64,000 nucleotides of DNA from positions 58,152,477 to 58,216,476 of the forward strand of contig JACMZG010001863.1 in the NCBI GenBank assembly GCA_018340805.1, in the 5' to 3' direction. The DNA comes from Microvelia longipes (Eukaryota > Arthropoda > Insecta > Hemiptera > Veliidae). The notes below the pieces were generated by a model, which saw only the letters and a program-made list of their open reading frames with translations, searched no databases and was not told the origin of the DNA. A program made the position numbers and the translations under genes. Positions 43,289 to 55,190 of this stretch are shown here, piece after piece; within the stretch, counting starts at the first letter, position 1, and every line of letters begins with the position of its first letter.

Positions 43289-43626
43289 TTCTCGATGCTC
43301 TATACCCCTGTAGATTCATACGTCGATGCTTTATACCCCTGTAGATTCATATCTCGATGCTTTATACCCCTGTAGATTCATATCTCGATGCTCTATACCC
43401 CTGTAGATTCATATCTCGATGCTCTAAACCCCTGTAGATTCATACGTCGATGCTCTATACCCCTGTAGATTCATATCTCGATGCTCTATACCCCAGTAGA
43501 TTCATATCTCAATGCTCTATACCCCTGTAGATTTACATCTAGATTTTCTACATTCCTATGGATTAATATCTTGATGCTCTATAGCCTGGCAGATTAACAT
43601 CTCAATGCTCTATATTCCTGTAGATT
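43289..43626. repeat. 31-bp satellite, about 11 copies
   Basis: Unit TATCTCGATGCTCTATACCC CTGTAGATTCA. The first eight or so units are nearly identical; the last three are degenerate (for example CTACATTCCTATGGATTAAT). No ORF. Confidence 0.95.
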
Positions 43627-43629
43627 TTA

Positions 43630-44755
43630 CAGCAGTGAAACAATGTTTCGCCTCTTATTTATATCTTCTTATTCTTATTAACAATGAATCTTTGAAAGCT
43701 TTTGCTATGACTGATGCATACAATAATGCATACTGATGCTACTATACTGTACAATAATTGCAGCAACTCATGCGTCATTATCTTAAATATTATGTGTTAG
43801 TATTAATGACACAGGTAAAGTTGATCAGCTGTTTATGGCGCTAAGAGTGAGAGAACTGTTAAGTTTAAACAGTTTAATACTTTGTGTCCTTGAAGATGAC
43901 ATTTTATCTGACTAAGTCTTCACATCCTATTGGCTAATCAGAAAGCATCCCGTGACGTCACATCGCCCACGAGATCCGCTCCAAGTTTTATGATTTTAAA
44001 GTTCATTGCGACAGCGTCAAGTATTGTTGACCCTGAGTGACTCAGAGGTTTTTCTGAATTTTAGGGAAGAAATGTGTGAGATTTATTTTTCTTTTTCCTG
44101 TTTCATCTTTTTTTATTTTCTGGATTATTCCACATAGTTGATTGTCAGCCATTTTTATATTTGTCAAGAACCATGTTTTGTATAGTGTCCTGTATGGTCA
44201 CACTTAATTTCAGAATACAGTGCCATCTCATCAGAAATAATCCTTAGATATTAAGTATATCATACCGACATACAAGGACTTTCTCTTAACGAATTAAATA
44301 GCATGTAAAGAACTTGTCCATTAAAATAACTCTTTAATATGATTGCCCACAGTTGCTGATTTTGTAGAAGCTCGTGAAAAATCATATTATGGCGAGCGCA
44401 GCGAGCCAGATATCTTTCTATAGTAATGAGCTTTTTTCTGTTTTGAGGACTCTTGGGTCTTTTCTTGAAGTTGGGTTCTGGACAGCCTGACCACAATTAT
44501 TGTTTCGCCCTGATTGTATTTCTTTTAAGATGAGTATCACGAATTCTTCTCGGGTAATGCCTAATTTGCCCTCTTTTTCTGTATACAGCTTATAATGTTA
44601 ACAATTTAATAGACCAAAAAAAATGTGTTAGTTACTGGAATAAACCTTATAGAACTGTTATAAAGTTAATAAAATGTTTTTGAATTATACAATTTCTTCA
44701 TAAGTATATACATTTATTTGACATTTTATCTAAAAATAACCCTCTTTTACTAATA
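43630..44755. other. Intergenic with a promoter-like patch
   Basis: At 43935-43985 there are ATTGG (inverted CCAAT) and a perfect CRE (TGACGTCA) within a GC-richer segment. No ORF follows. Near 44388-44410 is GGCGAGCGCAGCGAGCC, a relative of the GCGAAGCGAG signature. Confidence 0.5.
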
Positions 44756-44829
44756 ATTTATTCGCGACCCCCAATTTATTGCCTGAGACCCAATTTTGGG
44801 TCGCGAGCCAAGGTTTGAGAATCGCTGGT
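44756..44829. mobile_element. hAT-like terminus
   Basis: The right end, read on the minus strand, is CAGCGATTCTCAAACCTTGG CTCGCGACCC, a typical hAT terminal inverted repeat. A hairpin-like GGGTCTCAGG/ACCCAATTTTGGGTCGC arrangement is next to it. The left terminus was not found. Confidence 0.6.
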
Positions 44830-45179
44830 CTATCAGATCTTTAAGACAGATACTGGTCATTTTTTAATTTATGATCTGTAAGACTCATAAATTATTTATT
44901 CGCTATTCCTCCTACTACAATATTTTCATTTATTCTACAATAATATAATAAATCACTAAATTAAAAAATAATAATTTATTGCATAACTATCATTTATTTA
45001 ATTATGCATTTATTATCTCCCCCTTCTTTATTCAACGGCTAGCACTGATGATGGCCTCTTGTTGGATTGAAAGCGCTTTGATATTGAAGATATATTTTCT
45101 GTCAAGAGATTTCTTTGTCTTTTATGGATTAGTATTTACTTCCGAACGTGGGATACAAATTTATGTTATTACTTATGTC

Positions 45180-45250
45180 TAATAACATGTTATAGACAAT
45201 ATGTTATATCTAATAACATGTTATAGACATTATGTTATGTCTAAGACATG
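45180..45250. repeat. Short palindromic tandem repeat
   Basis: CTAATAACATGTTATAGACA occurs twice, 37 bases apart, with TATGTTAT in between. AACATGTT is a perfect palindrome. Confidence 0.85.
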
Positions 45251-45254
45251 TTGA

Positions 45255-46980
45255 TCATTACTGAGAAGAAATTAATTTTGTAATGTCACCTTGGAATGAT
45301 AAAACCCTGAAACTGCATGAATCAGAAAAACGAGATATTGCACCGGTTAAAGTTGCCTTCCTGCATTACGAAACTACTGTTACTAACTTTATGTCATAAC
45401 AGTAATATTAACCTGAGTAACTGGAATACCATCAAGTTTTACTCGTCAATATCCGTGATTCCCAATATAGCTTGTTGACGACTTAACTAATGACTAATAA
45501 AACCACATCGTAGGATTAATGAGAAAACATAATTGATAGATCAATGGAATTTTAAGTAAGAACCACTTGTCTTATAGGAATTTTAAGCGTAAGACAAGTC
45601 GTATTACAACGACTGAGAGTAAAACTAATCGTTTATCATCGAACGAACGTGATTTCTTACAATAGAGACTTTGGGCGGAGCGTATGTTAGAGGATGCTTG
45701 GGTATAGAAAATAAATGTAACTTGATAAAAATACAAACAAAATAACCAGTAATTTCCAAAATGGCAGCCAATATGGCGGATGTTAAAAGAATTAATTAAA
45801 TGGTATAAGTCGAGTAATATATCTTTAAAAAGCTCTTAATGAGCAGAGAAAAAAACTTTATACACAAATTTTTAAAAAATATGACATGACCGCTAAAATT
45901 TGGCGAACTTATTTGTTTGCAAATTTTTAAGAGATTTTACTTTTTTAAATGTAATTCATACGTTTCCTACGTGAGTTCTTGGTGCAACGCATTACTATGG
46001 TCTTAAATTTGATTCAATAATTAGTATGTTTACTTAATTTATTTCTGCGGAAATAATTAATAATAATTAATTTCCAAACTAATAAAATCGTCTTAAAGCC
46101 ATGTTACTTACACTATTTCATAGGGGGGGGGGTCAATAAGAAAATTTAAATGTTTTTATTTAAACAAAAACAAAAACTAAATGTTTTTTATTTTCATTTT
46201 ATATTATTATTTACTTTTATGTCATTATTAATTATTGCGGTATGTATTTTGAGTTTCCATTTATCCATTAAAACCAAAGTAAAACAACAGTCATCTGTCA
46301 ATTATTTGTAATTGTTCGATGCTTACTTGCCCTACAGTTTTTAGTTGCAACTAATATAGTACTGTATTTATTCTATTTTAATGGTTTTCATTTATAAGTG
46401 CAAATAAAGTGTCAAATTCAATAAATAAATATTTATTTTTTATAAATGTACAAATTTCAAATAAATAAATGTCTTGTTTATTTAATAAACAAAAAACATT
46501 CAATTTTATTACTATCGTTACTTAATATGTTAAAAATGCTAAAAGCTAAACTTTAAACCATTACCTGTAATTAACCTTTATGTTAAAGTTAAAATATAAA
46601 TGGTAAATAATTTAAATTTGAACTGTATAATGCAAAAGCATTTAAATAGAATGAACAGGAAAGAGTATTAAACAATTCTCTTATTTTCAGTCGTCTAATG
46701 ACAAAATAAACTTCATTACATACTGGAATTTTAAAAGCCAATTATATTTTTTTGCTTCTTACTCGCTAAATTGAAAGAAAGCAAGGCATATGTTAAAAAA
46801 ATTCCTTTGAAAACATACTAAACTTTCAAACTATTATAAGTATTTTTCTTAATCATACTTATTATGGTATTATACTTTATAAATTACTGTTATATAATTG
46901 TAACAATCATTTATTGTTTGAGGAACTGTATCAAGTTTTATGGTAATTAGTGGTTCGTACTAGTAAGTTATCTCTTAAAT
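45255..46980. other. Intergenic, no gene seen
   Basis: AT-rich, unique-looking. A G-run at about 46123-46132. No repeat or ORF that I can support. Confidence 0.6.
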
Positions 46981-46994
46981 ATATAAATAAAAAT

Positions 46995-47215
46995 TTAGGT
47001 ACGGGGAACCTCGGAACTTTTTTTATATCACATCGGATTTGCTATGCGCATGCTCCCTACTTCCAACTCGCTTCGCTCGTCCTCAGAATATATATGACAA
47101 TAAATATATACTGCAATAAATCTTTGGACTGTCTTCGCTCGTCCTTCGTAAATTTTCATTTTAGTTTCATTCCCAGCGGTCACCCATCCATACACTGACC
47201 ACGCTTGATGTTTTT
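46995..47215 (-). repeat. 5S-associated family, 3' part (inverted)
   Basis: On the minus strand: the 5S-like block at 47167-47210 (CATCAAGCGTGGTCAGTGTA then TGGATGGGTGACCGCTGGGA), then GAGGACGAGCGAAGCGAG and AAAGTTCCGAGGTTCCCCGT. Same order of parts as the plus-strand copies. Confidence 0.75.
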
Positions 47216-47639
47216 TTTTTACTTTATTGATTATTGTCTACAATAAATGTATTTGACATAGTGCTCATACTGGTTAAATGACTTGGCAGTCATGATAGAA
47301 GGAATCACCCAGTGGTGATACTCCTTGGCTTGGTTAGGTAAATGTTGATATTTTACTTATAATATAAAAATTTGGCTTGAACTAAATTAGTGGAATAGAA
47401 ATTAGTTGATGTTTGAATAGTTGAATTTTCTGAAGTGTTTTTGCATTAAAATTAATATTGATTATAACAGAAGGTCACGCGGCCACTGCCGTCGAAGGCG
47501 CCGTGGAGGATTAGAAGGAATGGTTCTGGAATGTAGGGTTTGGACAAGAGGATTAGGATGGGAATCTAATTTGGAATGAAAGGAATTGTATCGAGAGGAA
47601 ACAATGTCTTTGACGAACGGAATTTTGAAGCTGCTTAAG

Positions 47640-47995
47640 TTTTATGATTCAACACAAGTCATGGATATACTTGTCGTATTGAAACGAAACTTGGTGTACT
47701 TATTTATTACGTAAAGGTATACACTTGTACTAAATTTTAACACAATTGGATCATTTTCAATTTAAAAAAAACGAACACAAATGATCTGATACAAATTGAA
47801 CTAATGCTGACTATGAGATGAAACTTAGCACATATATTAGTCATATACATGGCTAAATATGAGCAAAATCTCAATTCGGTCGCAACATTTTTCAGCGTTT
47901 TATGAGTTTTGACAATTTCGCCGAGTCATTGTTGCGGGTTAATGACGTCATACAAATATTTTCCCAATCGCACAACTATACCTTTAGACTGATTT
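47640..47995 (-). repeat. 5S-associated family, 5' part (inverted)
   Basis: On the minus strand: ATGACGTCATTAACCCGCAA, AAACTCATAAAACGCTGAAA, ATATGTGCTAAGTTTCATCT and CAGCATTAGTTCAATTTGTA. Flanked by a GC-richer block at 47467-47530 which I cannot assign. Confidence 0.65.
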
Positions 47996-48164
47996 TTGTA
48001 ATGATCTGATAATGAAATGAAACATGTCTCATTTGTTATTTCAGCCAAATTCCAAAATTTGTGTGTTTTAATAGGTTTTATGTGGTTATAAAATGTCATA
48101 AATGGAATTATGAAAATATATTTATGACAAATAATAAAATGATTTGCATTAATAATTTTTATTT

Positions 48165-48545
48165 TTCCGTATTTATACAGTAGGTATGAAGTATGCAGGC
48201 AAAGCAATCTGTTTGCGTACTGAACATCAGCAACGGGGATCGCAACTGAATTATCGGTTTAAAAGTTTTAACCTCTCGAGTGGTTTTACACGTATTCAGA
48301 CTGACAACATGGTAAAAACCACTGTTATGTGGTTTTTAATACACACAACTATGTGACTAGTCGTGTGTGAATAATTTTTATGACGTCATTAATGACTCAT
48401 CAAAAATGTCAGAAATCTGTATAAGGCGGACAATTGTTTGGGTCAATTCATCCAGCGAGGCTTAAAGACGTACTGCAATACAAATTAGGTGACTTCCATT
48501 TTCTGAAAACGTTGTGGGGAGAGGAAAAGTTTTGAGGTATCCCGT
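48165..48545 (+). repeat. 5S-associated family, rearranged copy
   Basis: ATTTATACAGTAGGTATGAA, GAATTATCGGTTTAAAAGTT, GAGTGGTTTTACAC, TTTTTATGACGTCATTAATG, ACTCATCAAAAATGTCAGAA; then a shortened tail GAGGAAAAGTTTTGAGGTAT with CCCGTACC. The central 5S-like part is deleted. Confidence 0.6.
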
Positions 48546-49387
48546 ACCTTATTTTGCCCAAAATACAAATTGCCGTGAATCAACCACAAACACGTAATTG
48601 ATCTTATATAAGTGAATTTAATTGTTTAGTTACTGAAGCATTTAATACTCCAGGACAGGAAATGTTTTTGGTTTTTCTAATTTAAAACAGATATAAAAGA
48701 GTTATAGGTCAAGTGTGTACCGAGTCAAGTGTTTGTAGCTAGTCCATTGTCTTGACGGGTGAATCCTTGACGAGTCCTTGCGAGCGAGGGAGTACAACCA
48801 CCGTACCGTTTCAACAGGAAGCAGTGCGATAGTTATCAATTTTTAACACTCGATAGGTTTATGAATGAACAGTTAACTTAAGACGATCTCTCTGGAATCT
48901 GTAGGATTTGCAGATGTTGCTGAATAGTTTCTATTGTCGTTGTCTAATCACTTGGATGAGCGGTTCCTCTATCTTTACCTTTAAATTTTATCACTGTAAT
49001 ATTGTAGTGTTAGTTCTTATATTTCCCTCATACGGATACCATGTCGAAGGGAGAGTGATAGAGACGAGCTATCAACTGGAGTCCTGCAGGTTTTGAAAAC
49101 AAATTTGATATTTAGGAGGGTAATCAAGAATAAATTAAGTAATTCTGGTGATGCCTTACCTCGTTGGAAATGTTAAATATTCTTTTAACTTAAAATGATA
49201 TTATATTATGTTACAAGAATGTGAAGAAGGTAATTGTTTACCGTCGCGACTATATTTACTTTGTAAATATATTTATTTTTATTACTAAAAGTATTTATGA
49301 AGTATTATTTAATTATTTCATTTTTTTAAGTATTATTTATTTATAAGTATTAAATAATAAATAAATAAAAAATAATCGTTTAATTAC

Positions 49388-49508
49388 TATACGATAACAT
49401 AATTACACTTACAATAAAAAATGTAAAAAAAAAAAAACACCAATATACATATTATACGATAACATAATTACACTTACAATAAAAAATGTAAAAAAAACAC
49501 CAATATAC
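49388..49508. repeat. Direct repeat, two units of about 63 bp
   Basis: TACGATAACATAATTACACT then TACAATAAAAAATGTAAAAA and ACACCAATATAC is present twice in tandem, differing mainly in A-run length. Confidence 0.9.
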
Positions 49509-50240
49509 GTATCACTTGGATAGTAAATGGTTGTTGTTCAGCTTTTTAGCTGGTCTTTCATAACAATCATTTGGAAGGTTTTACATAAAATTAATGATTA
49601 TAATTTAAATAAATAAATAAATAAAGTTATTCAACCGTGTGAGTACACGGTAATAATTTAACGAAATTTGACAGAAAAAAAGAAAGGTAAAAAAGAGATC
49701 AATTTCCTCAGAGATCAACAAAAATAATGTATTAATAATGTATTAGTATATTAATATTAATAATTAATAAATATAAATAATAAATTAATAATTAATTATA
49801 AATAATTAATATTTATTATTAATAAATAATGTATTAAAATATAATATTATTTATTATAATTTATTAGTAAAAAGCCAGTCCCAGTCGAGTAGCATGTTAT
49901 TTTTTTCGGGCGTAGTAAACAACTATTTAGAAGCAAATCAGTATAATGTATAAATTTGCCGGTACACTTCTTTGGATCGCCTCGTCGGCCAGTAGTTTCT
50001 ATTCAAGCGCCGAATTTTCAATGTCTGAATCACTATCTATGATTATTCAAACACTTATTGATAAATAATGAATAACCCAGTTTCCGAAAATAACAAAACT
50101 TCGTTAACAAAAACGTTCGATTATTTTGATATACAAAAGAAATTAAGAAGAATTAACATGGAAGGCAATATTATAAATTTGTAATAAACTACATGGACCC
50201 ACCTAGTGGGAATTTAATGAACTTCACCAGTGACAGTAAA

Positions 50241-50878
50241 ATAGTTATTTATGCAACAAGGGATAAAAGTAAGTTTTACAGCTCAAGTTAAAGTTTCGTC
50301 CTAAGGCAGCGCCGAAGGAGGAAACTTCATTAGCTCACGAGGCCGGTAGGCCGAGGGAGATAAACTAGTTAGCTCCCGAGGCTTGCCGAGGGAGTTAACT
50401 AACATTTTGGCTCCGCAGGTTTGACGAGGGAGATAATACGAGAGCTGAAAACTTTCATCCCTTGTTGCAAATTAAATTTTATCTACGACTAGAGAACTAA
50501 TACTAACAACTATTAATATATTCTTCAGCTCCTTAATTGTTATTGTGTTAGTTTAGTTTATTCTTACCATGTCAATTACTCTGATGAAGAGAGAATAAAG
50601 CCACTATCTTCACATTATTTTATTGTAAGCTGCCAATAGAATAATGTGTAATACTATATTTATAATTTAAACATTAGCGTGTGTATATTGAATATTCTAC
50701 CCGTAGTACCAACATAACACCGAAAAAATCCTAAAAATTGCCTAAAATTCCTAAAAAGTTTACTAAAAAATTCTGTCAAGTTGGCAACACTTTCACTTTT
50801 TCTCCCTAGGGAGTAAAAGTACATTTACAGTGTGAGGTAACAAGACTGTAAGTAGAACTTACAATACAAGGAGTAGAA
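50241..50878. mobile_element. Duplicated 0.6-kb element D, copy 2
   Basis: Near-identical to 28805-29402 throughout, with one additional core unit of about 35 bp (ACATTTTGGCTCCGCAGGTT). Begins TTATGCAACAAGGGATAAAA and ends TACAAGGAGTAGA. The high similarity over more than 600 bp implies recent transposition or duplication. No ORF. Confidence 0.85.
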
Positions 50879-51384
50879 ACTCTTTTACTGTGGCTCCCAG
50901 CAAAAAACTACGAAACTGACGCAGATGGTAAAAAACTTATTTCACCTACTTTTTTGAGGGTGTGAAGTAACTACTTTACAGCCACCCAAAAAATAATGTC
51001 TACATTTATTAAAGACAAAAAAACATTTTATCACATAAAAGTCACTTTACTAAAATTGAGTAGTGAATTTAATTAGATTTAACTGATATTGGTAAAACTT
51101 GAACAATTATATAATCAATTAATAATCTAGCCTTAGCTAATAAATATTTTTGGCTCAAAAGATCAACTATAGGCAACCTAATTATAAAGTATATTATTGT
51201 ATTTTGTATGAAGGCGTTTGTTTATCTCAGTGAGAACACACTATAATGGTCACTAGACAAGACTGCAAGTCATTGCAATCTATATTTACCATATCCCTTG
51301 CCAAAAATTCTTTAACAAAACATGTTTTTACATTTCCTCATTTATATTTTCGTCACCTGTAATTATCTTCTTATTCTTACATAT

Positions 51385-52050
51385 ACTGTTCAAAAACTAA
51401 ATATGTCGGACACTTCTTTAATACAATGGAACTAAGGCGAAATAAATGCAGAGGTTATAGAACTACAGATAAACTCAATATTGTATTAATAATTAGGGAT
51501 ATAATAAAGGTGGATATATCTGCACGGTCTGTAGATTATGTAGGTTTCTATATAACTTTACATATTTCATAAAGAGTAATCGATGGCCCGTAAAGCGCGT
51601 ACGGATTATATTGATATTTTGTGAAATAACTGCGGTCCAACTAAACCCAACCGACCGTGTAATTGATATGATTTTTCTTATTATAATAACCTATGGAGTA
51701 GAAAAATATAACTGATAAGAATACGAAGTGTTAGAAAAGGATTGGAGGTGTTTCAAGCTGCAATGTCGAAATTTTCGTGAGTTATTGCTTTTTTTTTATA
51801 TTTCGATTATAATCGACAAAAATTTGGTAATAAAATTGAAAGTCAAAAACCGAATTTCTATCATTCTTTTAAGAGAGAATTTAGAAATACATAGCCATTC
51901 TCACCTGTCAGACTTGCCCTTAACTACGAGTCATAAGAGCGAAAACACCTCGATACTAAATGAATCATTTTTAAATGTACTTGGTATTTCTTGTCAAAAT
52001 AAATTATCTTATTTCCTCTAGATTTTGTCCACCTAACGAGTTTTTGACTT
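51385..52050 (+). mobile_element. Degenerate Tc1/mariner-like element
   Basis: The left end CTGTTCAAAAACTAAATATG TCGGACAC and the right end GTCCACCTAACGAGTTTTTG A are complementary at most positions, in the style of Tc1 ends. Inside, just after the left end, an ATG opens MELRRNKCRGYRTTDKL, followed later by LNPTDRVIDMIF, resembling the helix-turn-helix part of Tc1 transposase. Stops and frameshifts break it, and the catalytic domain is missing. Confidence 0.45.
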
Positions 52051-52395
52051 ATTATCAAAAATATTTAATTTTTGATAATACTACCTAAAAAGTACTTGAT
52101 TTACTATTAAAAATGTGTGTGTACTGATCCTCACTTAATACCTCAGGTAATTTTGGGGATTGTTGATAAAATGAGGAGGAATGGGGGAAGAAGCCGTCTT
52201 TTCACAATGCACTCCTTATTCCGCAAATAAAAATGGAACAAGTCATCAAAAATTCAAAAAATGTATATTTAATGTTTGTGGGAGAGTAGGCCAAGCAAGG
52301 TGTCTTTATTTATAGTTTTTGAGCTGCTGAATTGAATTATATCGGTTTCATGACATAAATATTTAAATACGACTTATTTTTTTAATTCAAGTTTT

Positions 52396-52422
52396 GCTAA
52401 GCGATCCTATTGATCGCTTAGC
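52396..52422. repeat. Perfect 11-bp hairpin
   Basis: GCTAAGCGATC, loop CTATT, GATCGCTTAGC. Not followed by a T-run; no adjacent gene. Confidence 0.85.
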
Positions 52423-53017
52423 GGATCGGATGTCGATGTTCCAAGTCACTGATGTTTATGTTAATACAAATTTGCCTCTCAGAACTTTGTTCCTCGAGGC
52501 GAAGCTGTTTTTTCTTGTAATATTCGCAACGTGAACAACATAAATTACAAATTAAATTACACCATTTGAAGAACGATGCCCCCTTATTTTAACATTTGCA
52601 ATGGCCACGTAATAGTATCAAATACAAAACTTATACTGAGCAATAAGCAATAAGATCGGGAGCTAAAGAGGAAGGAAAGGAAATAATAAATATTAATATA
52701 GAATAAAAAGCCATTTCCTCCCTCTTATGATTTTCTAGGTGGCAGTGAAAGTGTGACGACGAATGCTTCAACACTGCATAGCTTATTATTTACAAAGAAT
52801 TTCCCTGCATTACTGATCTCTATACCTCTTATAAATCCCTCTTGATTTGCTTTCAAAAGGAAGAAAAGAATAAAAAGAGTTGACGGAATAAAAAGTAAAA
52901 ACTATTCTTTTGTACGGAAAATACTTGCAACGGAAGTTAAATGTCAATGAAAATAGCTTTCATCACCTCTTAAAGAGCCTATGAATATGCCTATTATATG
53001 GAAAAGTTTGTTTACAT

Positions 53018-53021
53018 TATA

Positions 53022-53062
<41 letters not shown>

Positions 53063-53090
53063 TATATATTATATATATTATATATATTCT
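53018..53090. repeat. (TA)n microsatellite
   Basis: TA dinucleotides with several ATTATA interruptions. Confidence 0.95.
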
Positions 53091-53569
53091 TGGAACAATA
53101 ATTTAGGGAAGAATTAAAAATACGTTGCTGATGATGTGGTGTCTATGTTATGTAAAATAGAGCAATAGGGACGAGGAATAGGGAACTCCAAATAAAGTCC
53201 AGGCTTTATCTTTGGTGTCATTTATTCACATAATCAATTTGTATTTAAACTGATTATCTGGAAACGCCTTCAATGTCCCATTTTCACGCACCGATTTACA
53301 TAACTTAATTTTTAATATCGAAAGTTAGACATTCTAATTGTTATTGTTTAATAATTAATTTTAATTAGCTGATGACATTTTTATTTAGAAACTCGATTTT
53401 ATAACAAATAATTATATTATTATAACAATGAAATTAGTATTGATATCAGAACTGTATCATTGTATTTAAATGTATTTAATTACTTAATTATGACGCATAA
53501 TATATTGGTTTAATAGTATAGTATGCTTATATCAAAACAAGTTTACTATTCCTGCAAAACAAACCCTGG

Positions 53570-54150
53570 GTTCGATGTGTGTGTGTGTGTATGTCTGTTA
53601 TTATCTTAGCTCCCATCGTAAATCTACTAACCGAAAAAATGACCCAGGAAAAATGTCAAAGATTATTTTAAAATTTTCATTTTATTTAAGATTTGGCACG
53701 CATTAATCATATGTTAGACCAAGATATGTGTCGAGCTCATCTCATTATCAGCATTAATTTAACTTTTATCGAATGACTTGTTTACGTTTTTTTTAAAAAT
53801 GTAAAAAATCGAAAAAAAAATTAATTGATTATAAATTTAGTACAAGTGTATTTCTTTGCGTAATAAATAAATATACTTAGACTCGTATTCAAAGACATTT
53901 TCCTAACATTTTCTTAACTTTTTCCTAACATTTCCTAACATTCTCCTAAATTTCCTAACTTTTCCTAACTTTTTCCTAACATTTTCCTAACAGTTAGGAA
54001 AATGTTAGGAGAATGTTAAGAAAATGTTAGGAAAATGTTTTGAATACGAGTCTAAGTTCGTTTTAATATCCGCTGTTAAAAGTTAGGCAGCATCGAGTGA
54101 AGGCTGTTCCTTGGATGGGTGACCGTTGGAAATAAAACGAAGGTATTTAC
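53570..54150 (+). repeat. 5S-associated family copy with nested hairpin
   Basis: GTGTGTGTGTATGTCTGTTA, TTAGCTCCCATCGTA, TTGGCACGCATTAATCATAT, TCATCTCATTATCAGCATTA, TAATAAATAAATATACTTAG, then the inserted hairpin (53875-54057), then TTAGGCAGCATCGAGTGAAG, CTTGGATGGGTGACCGTTGG, the second best 5S-like block (54083-54138). Confidence 0.75.
53875..54057. mobile_element. CCTAAC-rich hairpin element
   Basis: Ends ACTTAGACTCGTATTCAAA and TTTGAATACGAGTCTAAGT are perfectly complementary apart from one base pair. The inner part is an 11-bp repeat (TTTTCCTAACA) on the left and GTTAGGAAAAT on the right, so the whole element can form one long hairpin. It interrupts a copy of the 5S-associated family. Confidence 0.85.
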
Positions 54151-54589
54151 TGTCTAAGGATCTCAGTTTCGGATTTTTAGTGCAATAACAATACTTTTCC
54201 TATAAACCTACGGTATTAATAAGAAGAAGTAATAATTATCCGAGAAGCATAGAACATACAATTCAAGTCAAAAATGAATATTTACAATAAGTGCTTACAA
54301 TGTACTCGCAGCATACTGATAGATATTACACGATTATGCAATTCTATCTATAATCTAAATGATCTATAGTACAGTTCAATAACGAAATCATACCTTACTA
54401 TTTATCATTGACCTTTGAAAACAAATGATATTGACTTAATGCGGAAACATATTAAGTCGAACTTATTGTCATTTAACAATACCTATTTTGATCTTGATAT
54501 TTTTTTATAATAATGAACTTAATAGTATTTTAAAATACAAAACTTTTTAGTGTAATAATTTTGACATAAATCAAACTATGGCAGTAAAA

Positions 54590-55190
54590 ATAGGGCTGAG
54601 TATTGACAGTTCAATGAAATTTTAAAAATCATGGAAAAATTTGGAAAACTTTTATTGGCAATGAATAAAAGTTGCCAATACAAAAGGGCTGCGTATTGAT
54701 AGTTCAATGAAATTTTAAAAATCATGGAAAAATTTAGAAAACTTTTATTGGCAATGAATAAAAGTTGCCAATACAAAAGTTGTAAATACAAAAGGGCTGC
54801 GTATTGACAGTTCAATGAATTTTAAAATCATGGAAAATTTAAAATATTGGCAATGAATAAAATTGGGGCATACAAAGTTGTAATACAAAGGGCTGCGTAT
54901 GACAGTTCAATGAAATTTAAAATCATGGAAACATTTAGAAAACTTTTATTGGCAATGAATAAAAGTTGCCAATACAAAAGTTGTAAATACAAAAAGGATG
55001 CGTATTGACGTTCAATGAAATTTTAAAAATCATGGAAAAATTTAGAAAACTTTTATTGGCAATGAATAAAAGTTGCCAATACAAAAGTTGTAAATACAAA
55101 AGGGCTGCGTATTGACAGTTCAATGAAATTTAAAAATCATGTAAAAAATTATAAAACTTTTATTGCCAATGAATAAATACAAATAAATTT
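54590..55190. repeat. Satellite of about 97-106 bp, six copies
   Basis: Units begin GGGCTGCGTATTGACAGTTC at about 54591, 54687, 54793, 54890, 54994 and 55100. Each contains TTGGCAATGAATAAAAGTTG CCAA, an internal hairpin. The repeated ORFs reading QLLYWQLLFIANKSF are this satellite translated and not genes. Confidence 0.95.

Noticed and set aside
43289..43626. CRISPR array
   Set aside because: Units are directly adjacent with no spacers; eukaryotic satellite.
49946..50068. 40-codon ORF with a signal-peptide-like start (MYKFAGTLLWIASSASSFYS)
   Set aside because: Single short ORF without splice or conservation evidence; could be chance in a GC-richer patch.
53875..54057. Interstitial telomere (TTAGG)n array
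   Set aside because: The period is 11 bp (GTTAGGAAAAT) and the sequence is arranged as an inverted repeat, not a telomeric tandem.
54576..55123. Repeated membrane-like ORFs reading QLLYWQLLFIANKSF
   Set aside because: Translations of a tandem satellite with hairpins; frames break between units.
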